Shown here in pieces: positions 48,564 to 57,449 of a stretch of 64,000 bases of DNA. Source of the stretch: Aurantimonas sp. 22II-16-19i (GTDB lineage: Bacteria > Pseudomonadota > Alphaproteobacteria > Rhizobiales > Rhizobiaceae); contig NZ_AQQS01000018.1 of assembly GCF_002088275.1 (NCBI RefSeq), forward strand, positions 46,307 to 110,306. Reading direction: 5' to 3'. The position numbers and the translations under genes are program-made. Within the stretch, counting starts at the first letter, position 1. Each line of letters starts with the position of its first letter. The notes beneath the pieces were generated by a model, which did no database searches, was not told the DNA's origin, and saw nothing but the letters and a program-made list of their open reading frames with translations.

Positions 48564-48939
48564 CGGCAGGATCGCGCGACGGGCGGCAGCCGGTGCCCTC
48601 GATCCGCACGGGATCAGCCGGCGCTCTTGCCGATCCGTCGCCGGAAATGCCACAGTGGCCGGGTCGCATCCGCATCCCGTTTCATCCTGACATTGTCGCC
48701 CGGTGGCTCGGGAAAAGCCGGGTCCGCTCGCGCCACTTGTCTCATCGCATCTGTCTCGGGGCCCTCGCCCCCAACGCCTGCCTCGACGGTGTTGCCCGGA
48801 CGGCGGCACCCGGACGGCGGTGCCCGCAGGCCGCGAGATTTTCAACGGCTCTGCCCGCTGCGCCTCTGGACATCATTTATCATATAATATTATCCTTGCG
48901 TCGTCCGGTTTGGAGGCCGGACGTTTTCGGGAGGAATTC
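48564..48939. promoter_or_regulatory. regulatory gap before ytfQ with AT-rich palindrome
   Basis: This 376-base gap contains no credible gene. Near its 3-prime end is a strikingly AT-rich patch: a TATAAT (48883-48888) and a perfect 10-base palindrome ATAATATTAT (48884-48893), 46-56 bases before the ytfQ ATG. It is probably the promoter -10 and possibly an operator for the GntR-type regulator encoded at the end of this operon. No good -35 hexamer was found. Confidence 0.5.
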
Positions 48940-49902
48940 ATGACACGTTTCAAGACGCTCGCCGGCGCCGTGGCGATCGCCGCCCTGACCGCGGGCTCGG
49001 CCTTCGCCGCCGACATGACCGTCGGCTTCTCGCAGATCGGTTCGGAATCCGGCTGGCGCGCCGCCGAGACGACGCTGACCAAGCAGCAGGCGGAAAAGCG
49101 CGGCATCGACCTCAAATTCGCCGACGCCCAGCAGAAGCAGGAAAACCAGATCAAGGCGATCCGCTCCTTCATCGCGCAGGGCGTCGATGCGATCCTGCTC
49201 GCGCCCGTCGTCGCCACCGGCTGGGATCAGGTGCTGGAAGAGGCCAAGGACGCCGAGATCCCGGTGGTCCTGCTGGATCGCCAGGTGGATTCGTCCGAGG
49301 ATCTCTATCTGACCGCCGTCGGCTCGGATCTCGAGCACGAGGGCGAGGTCGCCGGCCAGTGGCTGGTGGACAATGTCGGCGACAAGGACTGCAACGTCGT
49401 CGAGCTGCAGGGCACCACCGGCTCCTCGCCGGCCATCAAGCGCAAGGCGGGCTTCGAGAAGGCCATCGCCGGCCACGACAACGTCAAGATCGTCCGCTCC
49501 CAGACCGGCGACTTCACCCGCACCAAGGGCAAGGAAGTCATGGAGAGCTTCCTCAAGGCGGAGAACGGCGGCAAGGACATCTGCGCCCTCTACGCCCACA
49601 ATGACGACATGGCCGTCGGCGCCATCCAGGCGATCAAGGAAGCCGGCCTCAAGCCCGGCTCGGACATCCTCGTCGTCTCGATCGACGCCGTGCCGGACAT
49701 CTTCCTCGCCATGGCCGAGGGCGAGGCCAACGCCACGGTCGAACTGACCCCGGACATGGCCGGCCCCGCCTTCGATGCGCTCGAAGCCTATCTGAAGGAC
49801 AAGACCGAGCCGGCGAAGTTCATCCAGACGGAATCCAAGCTCTACACCCAGTCGGACGATCCGAAGGCGGTCTACGAAGAGAAGAAGAACCTCGGCTACT
49901 GA
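48940..49902 (+). CDS. ytfQ: galactofuranose-type ABC transporter substrate-binding protein
   Basis: The 320-residue periplasmic protein has a signal peptide (MTRFKTLAGAVAIAALTAG, cleavage after SAFA near residue 23) and the pattern GFSQIGSESGWRAAET, highly characteristic of E. coli YtfQ, which binds galactofuranose and galactopyranose. QENQIKAIRSFIAQGVDAIL and HNDDMAVGAIQAIKEAG are standard for the ribose-type binding fold. The ATG at 48940 has GGAGG 6 bases upstream. It starts the operon ytfQ-ytfR-ytfT-yjfF-gntR. A strong hairpin after the gene may keep its message level above that of the membrane genes, as is usual for binding proteins. Confidence 0.92.
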   Translation: MTRFKTLAGAVAIAALTAGSAFAADMTVGFSQIGSESGWRAAETTLTKQQAEKRGIDLKFADAQQKQENQIKAIRSFIAQGVDAILLAPVVATGWDQVLEEAKDAEIPVVLLDRQVDSSEDLYLTAVGSDLEHEGEVAGQWLVDNVGDKDCNVVELQGTTGSSPAIKRKAGFEKAIAGHDNVKIVRSQTGDFTRTKGKEVMESFLKAENGGKDICALYAHNDDMAVGAIQAIKEAGLKPGSDILVVSIDAVPDIFLAMAEGEANATVELTPDMAGPAFDALEAYLKDKTEPAKFIQTESKLYTQSDDPKAVYEEKKNLGY

Positions 49903-49964
49903 TCGGCTAGGGGTTCCTCGGCCGGCCGGCCTCTGGACGGCAGGCTGGCCGATGGTCTCTTCGC

Positions 49965-50010
49965 AGCGTTTGTGGCCGGATGACGGTTCGACCATCCGGC
50001 CGCAAACGCT
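49965..50010 (+). promoter_or_regulatory. strong intercistronic hairpin between ytfQ and ytfR
   Basis: An 18-base-pair stem with only one mismatch or wobble (arms 49965-49982 and 49993-50010, starting AGCGTTTGTGGCCGG) encloses a 10-base loop. There is no T run after it. It lies 63 bases after ytfQ and about 210 before ytfR, so it may protect the ytfQ mRNA 3-prime end or partly terminate. The remaining spacer to 50221 holds no gene and is unusually long for such an operon. Confidence 0.7.
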
Positions 50011-50221
50011 CCATTCGCGCCGGCGGCTTCACCGTCGTCCGCGATGGCGGACCGGATCGCCGTGGCAGCCTCGCATCGCTGCGGGCGTCTTTGCCGCGTC
50101 CCGTCCCTTGCGCGGCCGGCTCCGGCGTCAGCGCGCCCGCCGTGCCGCGGCATCCCCGGGGGCCGCGACGACGGCGACCGTGGAGCGTTCCCTTGCAACA
50201 TTTCTCTGGCCGGAAGATCCC

Positions 50222-51811
50222 ATGATCAGGAGCGAGCCGCTGCTGCGCGCCGAGGGCGTCACCAAGCAGTTTCTGGGCGTCACGGCCCTGTCGAACGTCG
50301 ATTTCGAGCTGGCCGCGGGCGAGGTCCACGCGCTTCTCGGCGAGAACGGCGCCGGCAAGTCGACCCTCATCAAGATCCTGACCGGCGCCTATCGCCGCGA
50401 CGGCGGCCGGATCAGCCTCGAAGGCCGGCCGATCGACCCGTCCGACGTGATGGACGCCCAGAAGCTCGGCATCGGCACGGTCTATCAGGAGGTCAATCTC
50501 CTGCCCAATCTCACCGTCGCGGAAAACCTGTTCCTCGGCCGCGAGCCGAAGCGCTTCGGCCTCACCGACCGGCGCGAGGCGAACCGCCGCTCCCGCGAGA
50601 TCCTCGACCAGTACGGGCTCCACATCGACGTGACGGCGCTGCTTTCGACCTATTCCGTCGCCGTCCGCCAGATCATCGCCATCGCCCGCGCCGTCGATCT
50701 GTCGGGCAAGGTGCTGATCCTCGACGAGCCGACGGCGAGCCTCGACGCCGCCGAGGTCACGCGGCTGTTCGCCATCCTCGACGATCTCAAGGCGAGGGGC
50801 CTCGGCATCGTCTTCATCACCCACTTCTTCGACCAGGTCTATCGCATCGCCGACAGGGTCACGATCCTCAGAAACGGCCACAAGGTGGCGACGCGGCCGA
50901 TCGCGGGCCTTCAGCGCATCGAGCTCGTCTCGCTGATGCTCGGCCGCGAGCTCAAGGAGCAGGAGGAGCACCGGGCGGAGCCCGTCGACCTGTCGCAGAG
51001 GCCGGTGGTCGCAAGCTTCGCGGGCACCGGCAAGAGCGGCCGCATCGCCCCCTTCGACCTGGAACTGCGGGCCGGCGAGGTGGTCGGCATGGCGGGGCTG
51101 CTCGGCTCCGGGCGCACCGAGACCGCCGAGCTGATCTTCGGCCTCGCCCAGCCCGACAGCGGCACCGTCACGGTGGACGGCCGGAAGGCGCGCTTTTCCT
51201 CGCCCCGCGACGCGATCGCGGCGGGCTTCGGCTTCTGCCCGGAGGATCGCAAGCAGGACGGCATCGTCGACGATCTCTCGGTGCGCGAGAACATCATCCT
51301 GGCGCTCCAGGCCCGCCGCGGCTGGGCCAGGCCCTTGACCCGCAAGGAGCAGGAGGCGATCGCCGACCGCTACATCTTAGCCCTCGACATCCGCACCAGC
51401 GACCGCGAGAAGCCGATCAAGTTCCTCTCCGGCGGCAACCAGCAGAAGGTCGTCCTCGCCCGCTGGCTCGCCACCGACCCGCGCCTTCTGATCCTCGACG
51501 AGCCGACCCGCGGCATCGATGTCGGCGCCCATGCCGAGATCATCCGGCTGATCGGCGAACTCCGCGAGGGCGGCATGTCGCTCCTCGTCATCTCCTCCGA
51601 ACTCGAGGAGATCGTCGCCTATGCGACGCGGGTGCGGGTGCTGGCCGACCGCCGCCACACCGGCGAACTGCCGGCCGGCCGGATCACCGCCGACGCCATC
51701 ATGCGGGCGATCGCCGCCGGCCAGCCCGACGCCGCCGGCGAGGATGGCGACGCGATCGAGCCCGCCCATGCCGGGCGCCCGAGCCGATCCATCCGGGAGG
51801 GCGCGGCGTGA
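50222..51811 (+). CDS. ytfR: galactofuranose-type ABC transporter ATP-binding protein
   Basis: The 529-residue protein has two ATP-binding domains, as in the ribose importer family. The first has Walker A GENGAGKST (about residues 37-45), Walker B LILDEPTASLD and a divergent signature around YSVAVRQIIAIARA. The second has a degenerate Walker A (GLLGSGRTE) and an intact LSGGNQQKV signature with LILDEPTRGIDVG. This asymmetry is normal for the family. It energises the YtfT/YjfF permeases. The start ATG at 50222 follows a GGAAGA site; the stop overlaps the GTG of ytfT. Confidence 0.92.
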   Translation: MIRSEPLLRAEGVTKQFLGVTALSNVDFELAAGEVHALLGENGAGKSTLIKILTGAYRRDGGRISLEGRPIDPSDVMDAQKLGIGTVYQEVNLLPNLTVAENLFLGREPKRFGLTDRREANRRSREILDQYGLHIDVTALLSTYSVAVRQIIAIARAVDLSGKVLILDEPTASLDAAEVTRLFAILDDLKARGLGIVFITHFFDQVYRIADRVTILRNGHKVATRPIAGLQRIELVSLMLGRELKEQEEHRAEPVDLSQRPVVASFAGTGKSGRIAPFDLELRAGEVVGMAGLLGSGRTETAELIFGLAQPDSGTVTVDGRKARFSSPRDAIAAGFGFCPEDRKQDGIVDDLSVRENIILALQARRGWARPLTRKEQEAIADRYILALDIRTSDREKPIKFLSGGNQQKVVLARWLATDPRLLILDEPTRGIDVGAHAEIIRLIGELREGGMSLLVISSELEEIVAYATRVRVLADRRHTGELPAGRITADAIMRAIAAGQPDAAGEDGDAIEPAHAGRPSRSIREGAA

Positions 51812-52842
51812 CCATCCCCACCACCCTCCGGCGCGTCCTGCCCCAGCTCGTCGCGCTTTTCGTCATCCTGGCGCTCAACACGGCGATCGCGCCGGGCTTC
51901 CTCGACATCGCCTATGCCAATGGCCGGCTCTACGGCAGCCTGATCGACATCCTCAACCGCGGCGCGCCGGTGGCGCTGCTCGCCATCGGCATGACGCTGG
52001 TCATCGCGACCAAGGGCATCGACCTCTCGGTCGGGGCGGTGATGGCGATCTGCGGCGCCGTCGCGGCGGCGCTGATCACCAACGATCACTCGCTGGCGGT
52101 GACGCTCGTGGCGACGATCGGCATCGGCATCCTGTGCGGGCTCTGGAACGGCGCCCTCGTCGCCTTCCTCGGCATCCAGCCGATCATCGCGACGCTGATC
52201 CTGATGGTGGCGGGGCGCGGCATCGCCCAGCTCGTCACCGAGGGCGTCATCCTCACCTTCAACGATCCGGGGCTGATCTTCGTCGGCACCGGCTCGGTCC
52301 TCGGGGTACCGTTTCCGGTGATCCTGTGGATCGTCATCGGCATCGCCGCCTCGCTGCTGTTCCGCACCACCGCGCTGGGGCTGCTGGTCGAGGCGATCGG
52401 CATCAACCGCCGGGCCTCGATGCTCGCCGGCATCGGCACCGGCGCCCTGCTCATGGCGGTCTACGCCGCCTCCGGCTTCTGCGCCGCGATCGCCGGCATC
52501 GTCGCGGCCGCCGACATCCGCGGCGCCGACGCCAACAATGCCGGGCTCTGGCTCGAGCTCGACGCCATCCTCGCCGTCGTCGTCGGCGGCAACTCGCTGA
52601 TGGGCGGGCGGTTCTCCATCGCCGGCTCGCTGATCGGCGCGATGATCATCCAGTCGGTGAACACCGGCATCCTGCTCGCCGGCTTCCCGCCGGAATTCAA
52701 CCTCGTCATCAAGGCGGCGATCATCGTCGTCATCCTCGTCGTCCAGTCGCCGGCGAGCCACACCCTGTTCGCCTTCTTCAGGCACAGGCCCCGCCGCGAG
52801 CCGGCGACCACGAGCGAACCCGGGAAGGAGGCTGCGCAATGA
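51808..52842 (+). CDS. ytfT: galactofuranose-type ABC transporter permease 1
   Basis: The 344-residue inner membrane protein has eight or more hydrophobic helices and the family motif GAPVALLAIGMTLVIATKGI-DLSVGAVMA. GINRRASMLAGI and GGNSLMGGRFSIAGSLIGA mark the permease signature. It starts with GTG at 51808, overlapping the ytfR stop, with GGGAGG about 9 bases upstream. The C-terminus ends in a charged tail with REPATTSEPGKE. It should pair with YjfF as a heterodimeric channel. Confidence 0.92.
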   Translation: MTIPTTLRRVLPQLVALFVILALNTAIAPGFLDIAYANGRLYGSLIDILNRGAPVALLAIGMTLVIATKGIDLSVGAVMAICGAVAAALITNDHSLAVTLVATIGIGILCGLWNGALVAFLGIQPIIATLILMVAGRGIAQLVTEGVILTFNDPGLIFVGTGSVLGVPFPVILWIVIGIAASLLFRTTALGLLVEAIGINRRASMLAGIGTGALLMAVYAASGFCAAIAGIVAAADIRGADANNAGLWLELDAILAVVVGGNSLMGGRFSIAGSLIGAMIIQSVNTGILLAGFPPEFNLVIKAAIIVVILVVQSPASHTLFAFFRHRPRREPATTSEPGKEAAQ

Positions 52843-53825
52843 CCTCGTCGAGACTGTTCCCGCTGGCGACGACGCTCTTGATCTTCCTCCTCGCCTATGC
52901 GCTCTGCTACGCCCAGTTCCCCAACATGCTGTCGACGCGGGTGATCGGCAATCTTTTGACCGACAACGCCTTTCTCGGCATCGCCGCGGTCGGCATGACC
53001 TTCGTCATCCTGTCCGGCGGGATCGACCTGTCGATCGGCTCGGTGATCGCCTTCACCGGCGTGTTCCTCGCCGTCGCGATGGGCGAGGGCGGCATGCCGC
53101 CGCTCCTCGCCATCCCGCTGCTCCTCGTCATCACCACCCTCTTCGGCGCGGCGATGGGGGCGATGATCCATTATCTCGCCATGCCGCCCTTCATCGTCAC
53201 CCTCGCCGGCATGTTCTTCGCGAGAGGCGTCGCCTTCCTGATCTCGACCGCGTCGGTGCCGATCAATGTCGACCTCTACGACACGCTCCAGGACCTCTAT
53301 TTCCGCATGCCCGGCGGCGGCCGGCTCTCCTTCATCGGCATGACGATGCTCGCCGTCTTCGTCGCCGGCATCGTCATCGCCCATTTCACCTCCTTCGGCC
53401 GCAACGTCTACGCCATCGGCGGCAACCGGCAGTCGGCCGAGCTGATGGGCGTGCCGATCGCCCGCACCACCATCCTCATCTACGCGCTGTCGAGCTTCCT
53501 CGCCGGCCTCGCTGGAATCGCCTTTTCGCTCTATACCTCGGCGGGCTACTCGCTGGCCGCCGTCGGCGTCGAGCTCGATGCGATCGCCGCGGTGGTCATC
53601 GGCGGAACGCTGCTCACCGGCGGGTTCGGCTATGTCGCCGGGACGTTCCTGGGGATCCTGATCATGGGACTGATCCAGACCTACATCGTCTTCGACGGGA
53701 CGCTTTCGAGCTGGTGGACCAAGATCGTCATCGGGCTGCTCTTGTTCAGCTTCATCGCGCTGCAGCGGGGCCTCGTCTGGCTGAGCTCGCGGCGGGCCAG
53801 CGCTGCGGCGGCAGCGTCGGCATGA
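52839..53825 (+). CDS. yjfF: galactofuranose-type ABC transporter permease 2
   Basis: The 328-residue membrane protein closely follows E. coli YjfF: FPNMLSTRVIGNLLTDNAF, GMTFVILSGGIDLSIGSVIA, IHYLAMPPFIVTLAGMFFAR and the C-terminal FDGTLSSWWTKIVIGLLLF are nearly identical to those of that protein by memory. Roughly eight to ten helices are visible. The ATG overlaps the ytfT stop, with AAGGAGG 9 bases upstream. It completes the importer; the sugar furanose specificity is inferred from the whole gene set. Confidence 0.93.
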   Translation: MTSSRLFPLATTLLIFLLAYALCYAQFPNMLSTRVIGNLLTDNAFLGIAAVGMTFVILSGGIDLSIGSVIAFTGVFLAVAMGEGGMPPLLAIPLLLVITTLFGAAMGAMIHYLAMPPFIVTLAGMFFARGVAFLISTASVPINVDLYDTLQDLYFRMPGGGRLSFIGMTMLAVFVAGIVIAHFTSFGRNVYAIGGNRQSAELMGVPIARTTILIYALSSFLAGLAGIAFSLYTSAGYSLAAVGVELDAIAAVVIGGTLLTGGFGYVAGTFLGILIMGLIQTYIVFDGTLSSWWTKIVIGLLLFSFIALQRGLVWLSSRRASAAAAASA

Positions 53826-54571
53826 CCGGCCTCCTTGCCGCCGTGGAGACCTCCCATCCGACCCGCTCCAGCCACGCCCATGTGGTCGGGACGCTGGGGC
53901 GCCAGATCGTCGACGGGACCTTTCCCCCCGGCTCGATCCTGCCCGGGGACAAGGATCTCGGCGAGACCTTCGGCGTCTCGCGCACGGTGCTGCGGGAGGC
54001 CATGAAGACGCTCGCCGCCAAGCGGCTGATCGAGGCCAAGACCCGCGTCGGCACCAGGGTTCTCGAGCGCGAGCGCTGGAACCTCCTCGACCAGGACGTG
54101 CTGCGCTGGCGGGTGGAGGCCGGCCTCGACGGCCGCTTCATCGAGGACCTGGCGACGATGCGCCTTGCCTTCGAGCCGGAGGCCGCCGCGCTCGCCTGCC
54201 GGCGGGCGGCGGCCGCCGACATCGCCCGGCTGGAGGCGATCGTCGCCGAACTCGGCAACCCCGCCCACGACCGCACCTCCATCGCCCGGGTCGACCTGAA
54301 GTTCCACCTCGCCGTCGCCGACATCTCGCAGAACCCGTTCATGCGCGCGACCAGCGGCCTGATCGAGACGGCGCTCGCCATCGTCCTGCGGCTGTCCTCC
54401 CCCGCCGAGGACGCCGAGATGATCCGCGAATGCGCCGACAATCACCGGCTCATCGTCGAGGCCATCGCTTCCGGCGATGAGGAACGCGCCCGCGCCACCA
54501 TGCGCGCCGTCATCGAACTCGGCGCGACGCGCACGCAGGCGGCGCTGGGGGACGGGGCGCCGGAGGGGTGA
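53822..54571 (+). CDS. GntR-family (FadR subfamily) transcriptional regulator
   Basis: The 249-residue regulator has an N-terminal winged helix (LGRQIVDGTFPPGSILPGD, GVSRTVLREAMKTLAAKRLI) and a C-terminal FCD ligand-binding domain (about 95-235), with the metal-binding pattern DLKFHLAVAD and later His residues. The ATG overlaps the yjfF stop by four bases, so it is translated together with the transporter and probably controls this operon in response to its sugar or a catabolite. The AT-rich palindrome in front of ytfQ is a candidate target. Confidence 0.9.
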   Translation: MTGLLAAVETSHPTRSSHAHVVGTLGRQIVDGTFPPGSILPGDKDLGETFGVSRTVLREAMKTLAAKRLIEAKTRVGTRVLERERWNLLDQDVLRWRVEAGLDGRFIEDLATMRLAFEPEAAALACRRAAAADIARLEAIVAELGNPAHDRTSIARVDLKFHLAVADISQNPFMRATSGLIETALAIVLRLSSPAEDAEMIRECADNHRLIVEAIASGDEERARATMRAVIELGATRTQAALGDGAPEG

Positions 54572-54580
54572 GAGGTGAGC

Positions 54581-54831
54581 GCCCTCTCTCCCCTTGTGGG
54601 AGAGAAAGCGATTTCATCATCTTGGCGAAGCCAAGTGATAGAAATCGCAAGAGAGGGGTGCCACCGGTTACGTCGCCCCGCCTGTGCCTGGTGAGGCACC
54701 GGGACCTTCTGCAATGTCGGCACGGATGGAACCGGTGGCACCCCTCTCTTGTCATTCTCAAGGTTTGGACCTCGGCGAGCCGAGGCCCAACTCCTTGGAA
54801 TGACTTTCTCTCCCTCAAGGGGAGAGAGGGC
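54581..54831. repeat. 251-bp nested palindromic element
   Basis: The element has terminal inverted repeats of 28 bases with one mismatch (54581-54608 and 54804-54831), then a second pair of perfect 21-base inverted repeats further inside (54649-54669 and 54730-54750). Between outer and inner arms lie two additional hairpins: 54609-54647 (stem with CTTGGC-GAA-GCCAAG at its tip, GATTTC at its base) and about 54751-54804 (stem with CCTCGGC-GA-GCCGAGG at its tip, GTCATTC at its base). The whole can fold into a cruciform. It contains no open frame of note and sits between convergent gntR and uxuA. It resembles the large palindromic intergenic elements (RIME-like) of Rhizobiales. Confidence 0.85.
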
Positions 54832-54911
54832 GGCTGCGGGAGCCGGGTGTCGCCTATCGGGAATGGCGACGCGCCTGCGCGCCACCGCGAACGGCCGGGT
54901 GGCGAGACCCG

Positions 54912-56117
54912 CTACCGGTTCCCATACCCGAGCCCCGCAATCACCCCCCGCAGCTCCGCCAGGCCCTTCAGTCGCCCGATCGCCGGATAGCCCGGCTGCG
55001 CCTTGCGCGACAGGTCGTCGAGAATGTCCTGGCCGTGGTCGGGCCGGAACGGGATCGAGACGTCGGCCCGGCCCTCGGCCTTGCGCCTCGCTTCTTCCTT
55101 CAGCGCCGCGGCGATCAGCGCCACCATGTCGGTGTCGCCGGACAGGTGCTCGGCCTCGTGGAAGGACACGGGCAGCGTGTCGCCCTCGCGGATGGTGTTG
55201 CGCAGGTGCAGGAAATGCACCCGGTCGCCCAGCCGCTCCATCATGCCGGCGAGATCGACGTCAGGCCGCACGCCGAGCGAGCCCGAGCAGAGCGTGATGC
55301 CGTTCGCCGGGACGTCCACCGCCTCCATGATCTGCCGGTAGTGCGCCTCGGTCGACATGATGCGTGGCAGGCCGAGGAGGGGGAAGGGCGGATCGTCGGG
55401 ATGGCAGCACAGGCGGATGCCGAGCTCTTCGGCGAGCGGCGCGACCTCCGACAGGAAGTCGATGAAGTTCGACCGCAGCCCGTCCTCGCCGATGGGACCA
55501 TATTCGGCGAGATGGTCGCGCACGTCGGACAGCGTGAAATGCTCCGCCGCGCCGGGCAGGCCGAAGACGACGTTGCCGGCGAGCTCGACCCTGCGGGCCG
55601 CGCTCATGTCGGCGAACCGCCTCTCGGCATCGGCCGCGACCGCGTCCGGAAAGCTCTCCCTCGCGCCGGGACGCTCGAGGATGAAGATGTCGAAGGCGGC
55701 GAAGTCGACGAGGTCGAAGCGCATCGCCGTGCCGCCGTGGGAGACCCGCCAGGCGAGGTCGGTGCGGGTCCAGTCGAGCACCGGCATGAAGTTGTAGCAG
55801 ACGATCTCGATGCCGGCGGCGGCGAGGTGCCTCAGGCTGGTCCGATACGCTTCCACATGTTCGCGAAAGGCGCCGGTCTGCTTCTTGATGTCTTCCGACA
55901 CCGGCAGGCTCTCGACCACCTCCCAGGCGATGCCCGAGGGCGAGCCGTCCCTGCGGGTCGCGATCTCGCGCTGGCGCTGCGCGATCGCCTCGGGTCTCCA
56001 GACGTCGCCGGTCGGCACGTGATGGAGCGCCGAGACGACGCCCTCGACGCCCGCCTGCAGCATGTCGTCGACGCTCACGAGATCGCCGGGGCCGAACCAC
56101 CGCCAGGTCTGCCGCAT
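54912..56117 (-). CDS. uxuA: mannonate dehydratase UxuA
   Basis: The 401-residue enzyme dehydrates D-mannonate to 2-keto-3-deoxygluconate in glucuronate catabolism. Landmarks are MRQTWRWFGPGDLVSVDDM at the N-terminus, ALHHVPTGDVW, CYNFMPVLDWTRTDL and the metal-binding region LCCHPDDPPFPLLGLPR with the later GSLGVRPDVDL. Length is as usual (about 390-400). The start at 56117 has GAGGAG 5 bases upstream; a GTG 6 bases before it is less well placed. It is the last gene of the cluster after the TRAP transporter genes on the same strand, 44 bases downstream of dctM, consistent with uronate uptake. Confidence 0.94.
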   Translation of the reverse strand: MRQTWRWFGPGDLVSVDDMLQAGVEGVVSALHHVPTGDVWRPEAIAQRQREIATRRDGSPSGIAWEVVESLPVSEDIKKQTGAFREHVEAYRTSLRHLAAAGIEIVCYNFMPVLDWTRTDLAWRVSHGGTAMRFDLVDFAAFDIFILERPGARESFPDAVAADAERRFADMSAARRVELAGNVVFGLPGAAEHFTLSDVRDHLAEYGPIGEDGLRSNFIDFLSEVAPLAEELGIRLCCHPDDPPFPLLGLPRIMSTEAHYRQIMEAVDVPANGITLCSGSLGVRPDVDLAGMMERLGDRVHFLHLRNTIREGDTLPVSFHEAEHLSGDTDMVALIAAALKEEARRKAEGRADVSIPFRPDHGQDILDDLSRKAQPGYPAIGRLKGLAELRGVIAGLGYGNR

Positions 56118-56161
56118 TGTCACTCCTCGTTGTCTCTCTCAGGAACGGCCCCGGGGCCGGC

Positions 56162-57439
56162 TCACATCACCAGGTTCGGCAGGAACAGGACGATCCCGGG
56201 CATCAGCGCCAGGATCGTCACCACCAAAAGGATCGCGAAGATGAAGGGCAGCGATTCCTTGACATAGTCCTCGATCGGGCAGTCGAGGATCGAGCACACC
56301 GCATACATCGCGACGCCGACCGGCGGAGTCATGCCGCCGAGGGTGACGATGGTCATCATCAGGATTCCGAAATGCACCGGGTCGACGCCCAGCGGCTGGA
56401 CGATCGGCAGAACGATCGGCGTCAACAGGAGGACGAGCACCGTCGCCTCGATGAACAGCCCGCACAGGAAGACGAAGACGAGGATCAGGAAGACCACGAT
56501 GACCGGCTGGCTGGAGAGGCCCAGCAGCACCTCGGCGATGGTCTGCGGCGCCCGCTCGAAGACGATGGCATAGCCGACCATGCCGGAGAACAGGATGATC
56601 AGCGTGATCACGCCGATGTCGACGACGGTCTCGCCCAGGGCCTCCTGGAAGCCCTCCCATGTCAATTCGCGGTGGAGGAGGGCGCCGACGACGACGGCAT
56701 AGACGACGGCGAAGGCGCCGACTTCCGAGGCCGTGAAGACGCCGCTGCGGATCGACACCAGCAGCGCCACGGGAAACAGCAGCGCCCAGATCGCGTCGAC
56801 CAGCGTCGCGACCACCGTGCGCCAGCTCGGCAGCTCCTTCACCTCGGCGCCGCAGCCGCGCCTCTTGGCGATGATCCACACCGTCGTCATCAAGGCGACC
56901 ATCATCATCAGGCCGGGAATGACGCCGGCGAGAAACAAGCGGCCGATCGAGACGTTGCCGACGAAGCCGTAGAGGATGAGGCCGAGGCTCGGCGGGATCG
57001 TCGCGGTGATCAGCGAGCCGACGGCGATGGTGGCGGCGGTGAAGCCCTTGCCGTAGCCGGAGCGGATCATCTCCGGCCCGAGGATGCGCGCTTCCATCGC
57101 GGCGTCCGCGACGGCCGAGCCGGAGACGCCGCCCATGAAGGTCGACAAGAGGATGCAGACCTGGGCGAGGCCGCCGGCCATCCACGAGACGAGGGCGTTG
57201 GAACAGCTGATCAGCCGGCGGGTGATGCCGGTCTTGTTCATCATGTGGCCGGCGAGCAGGAACAAAGGCACCGCCAGCAGCGGAAAGCTCTGGGAGGCGG
57301 TGGCGACCTGCTGGATGCCGATCGAGACCGGAATGAACTGGCTGGTCAGGAAGAAGCTGAAGCCGGCGATTCCGATCGCGAAGGCGATCGGCATGCCGAA
57401 GAGCATCAGGGCGAAGAACAGGAGGGTCGGCAGCAGCAT
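56162..57439 (-). CDS. TRAP transporter large permease (DctM)
   Basis: The 425-residue protein has about twelve hydrophobic helices and the TRAP large subunit patterns PLLAVPLFLLAGHMMNKTGI, FMGGVSGSAVADAA and TIPPSLGLILYG. It carries the substrate with a sodium gradient. The start at 57439 is chosen because the preceding in-frame residues overlap the dctQ end and lack homology; the Shine-Dalgarno is weak, and coupling with dctQ is likely. It is between dctQ and uxuA. Confidence 0.93.
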   Translation of the reverse strand: MLLPTLLFFALMLFGMPIAFAIGIAGFSFFLTSQFIPVSIGIQQVATASQSFPLLAVPLFLLAGHMMNKTGITRRLISCSNALVSWMAGGLAQVCILLSTFMGGVSGSAVADAAMEARILGPEMIRSGYGKGFTAATIAVGSLITATIPPSLGLILYGFVGNVSIGRLFLAGVIPGLMMMVALMTTVWIIAKRRGCGAEVKELPSWRTVVATLVDAIWALLFPVALLVSIRSGVFTASEVGAFAVVYAVVVGALLHRELTWEGFQEALGETVVDIGVITLIILFSGMVGYAIVFERAPQTIAEVLLGLSSQPVIVVFLILVFVFLCGLFIEATVLVLLLTPIVLPIVQPLGVDPVHFGILMMTIVTLGGMTPPVGVAMYAVCSILDCPIEDYVKESLPFIFAILLVVTILALMPGIVLFLPNLVM

Positions 57440-57449
57440 GGCGTTCGGC

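Noticed and set aside
49983..49992. tRNA T-loop-like GGTTCGA
   Set aside because: It is the loop of a long hairpin; no cloverleaf can be drawn around it.
54581..54831. Insertion sequence
   Set aside because: It has terminal inverted repeats but no transposase frame; at 251 bases it is at most a non-autonomous element, so it was annotated as a repeat.
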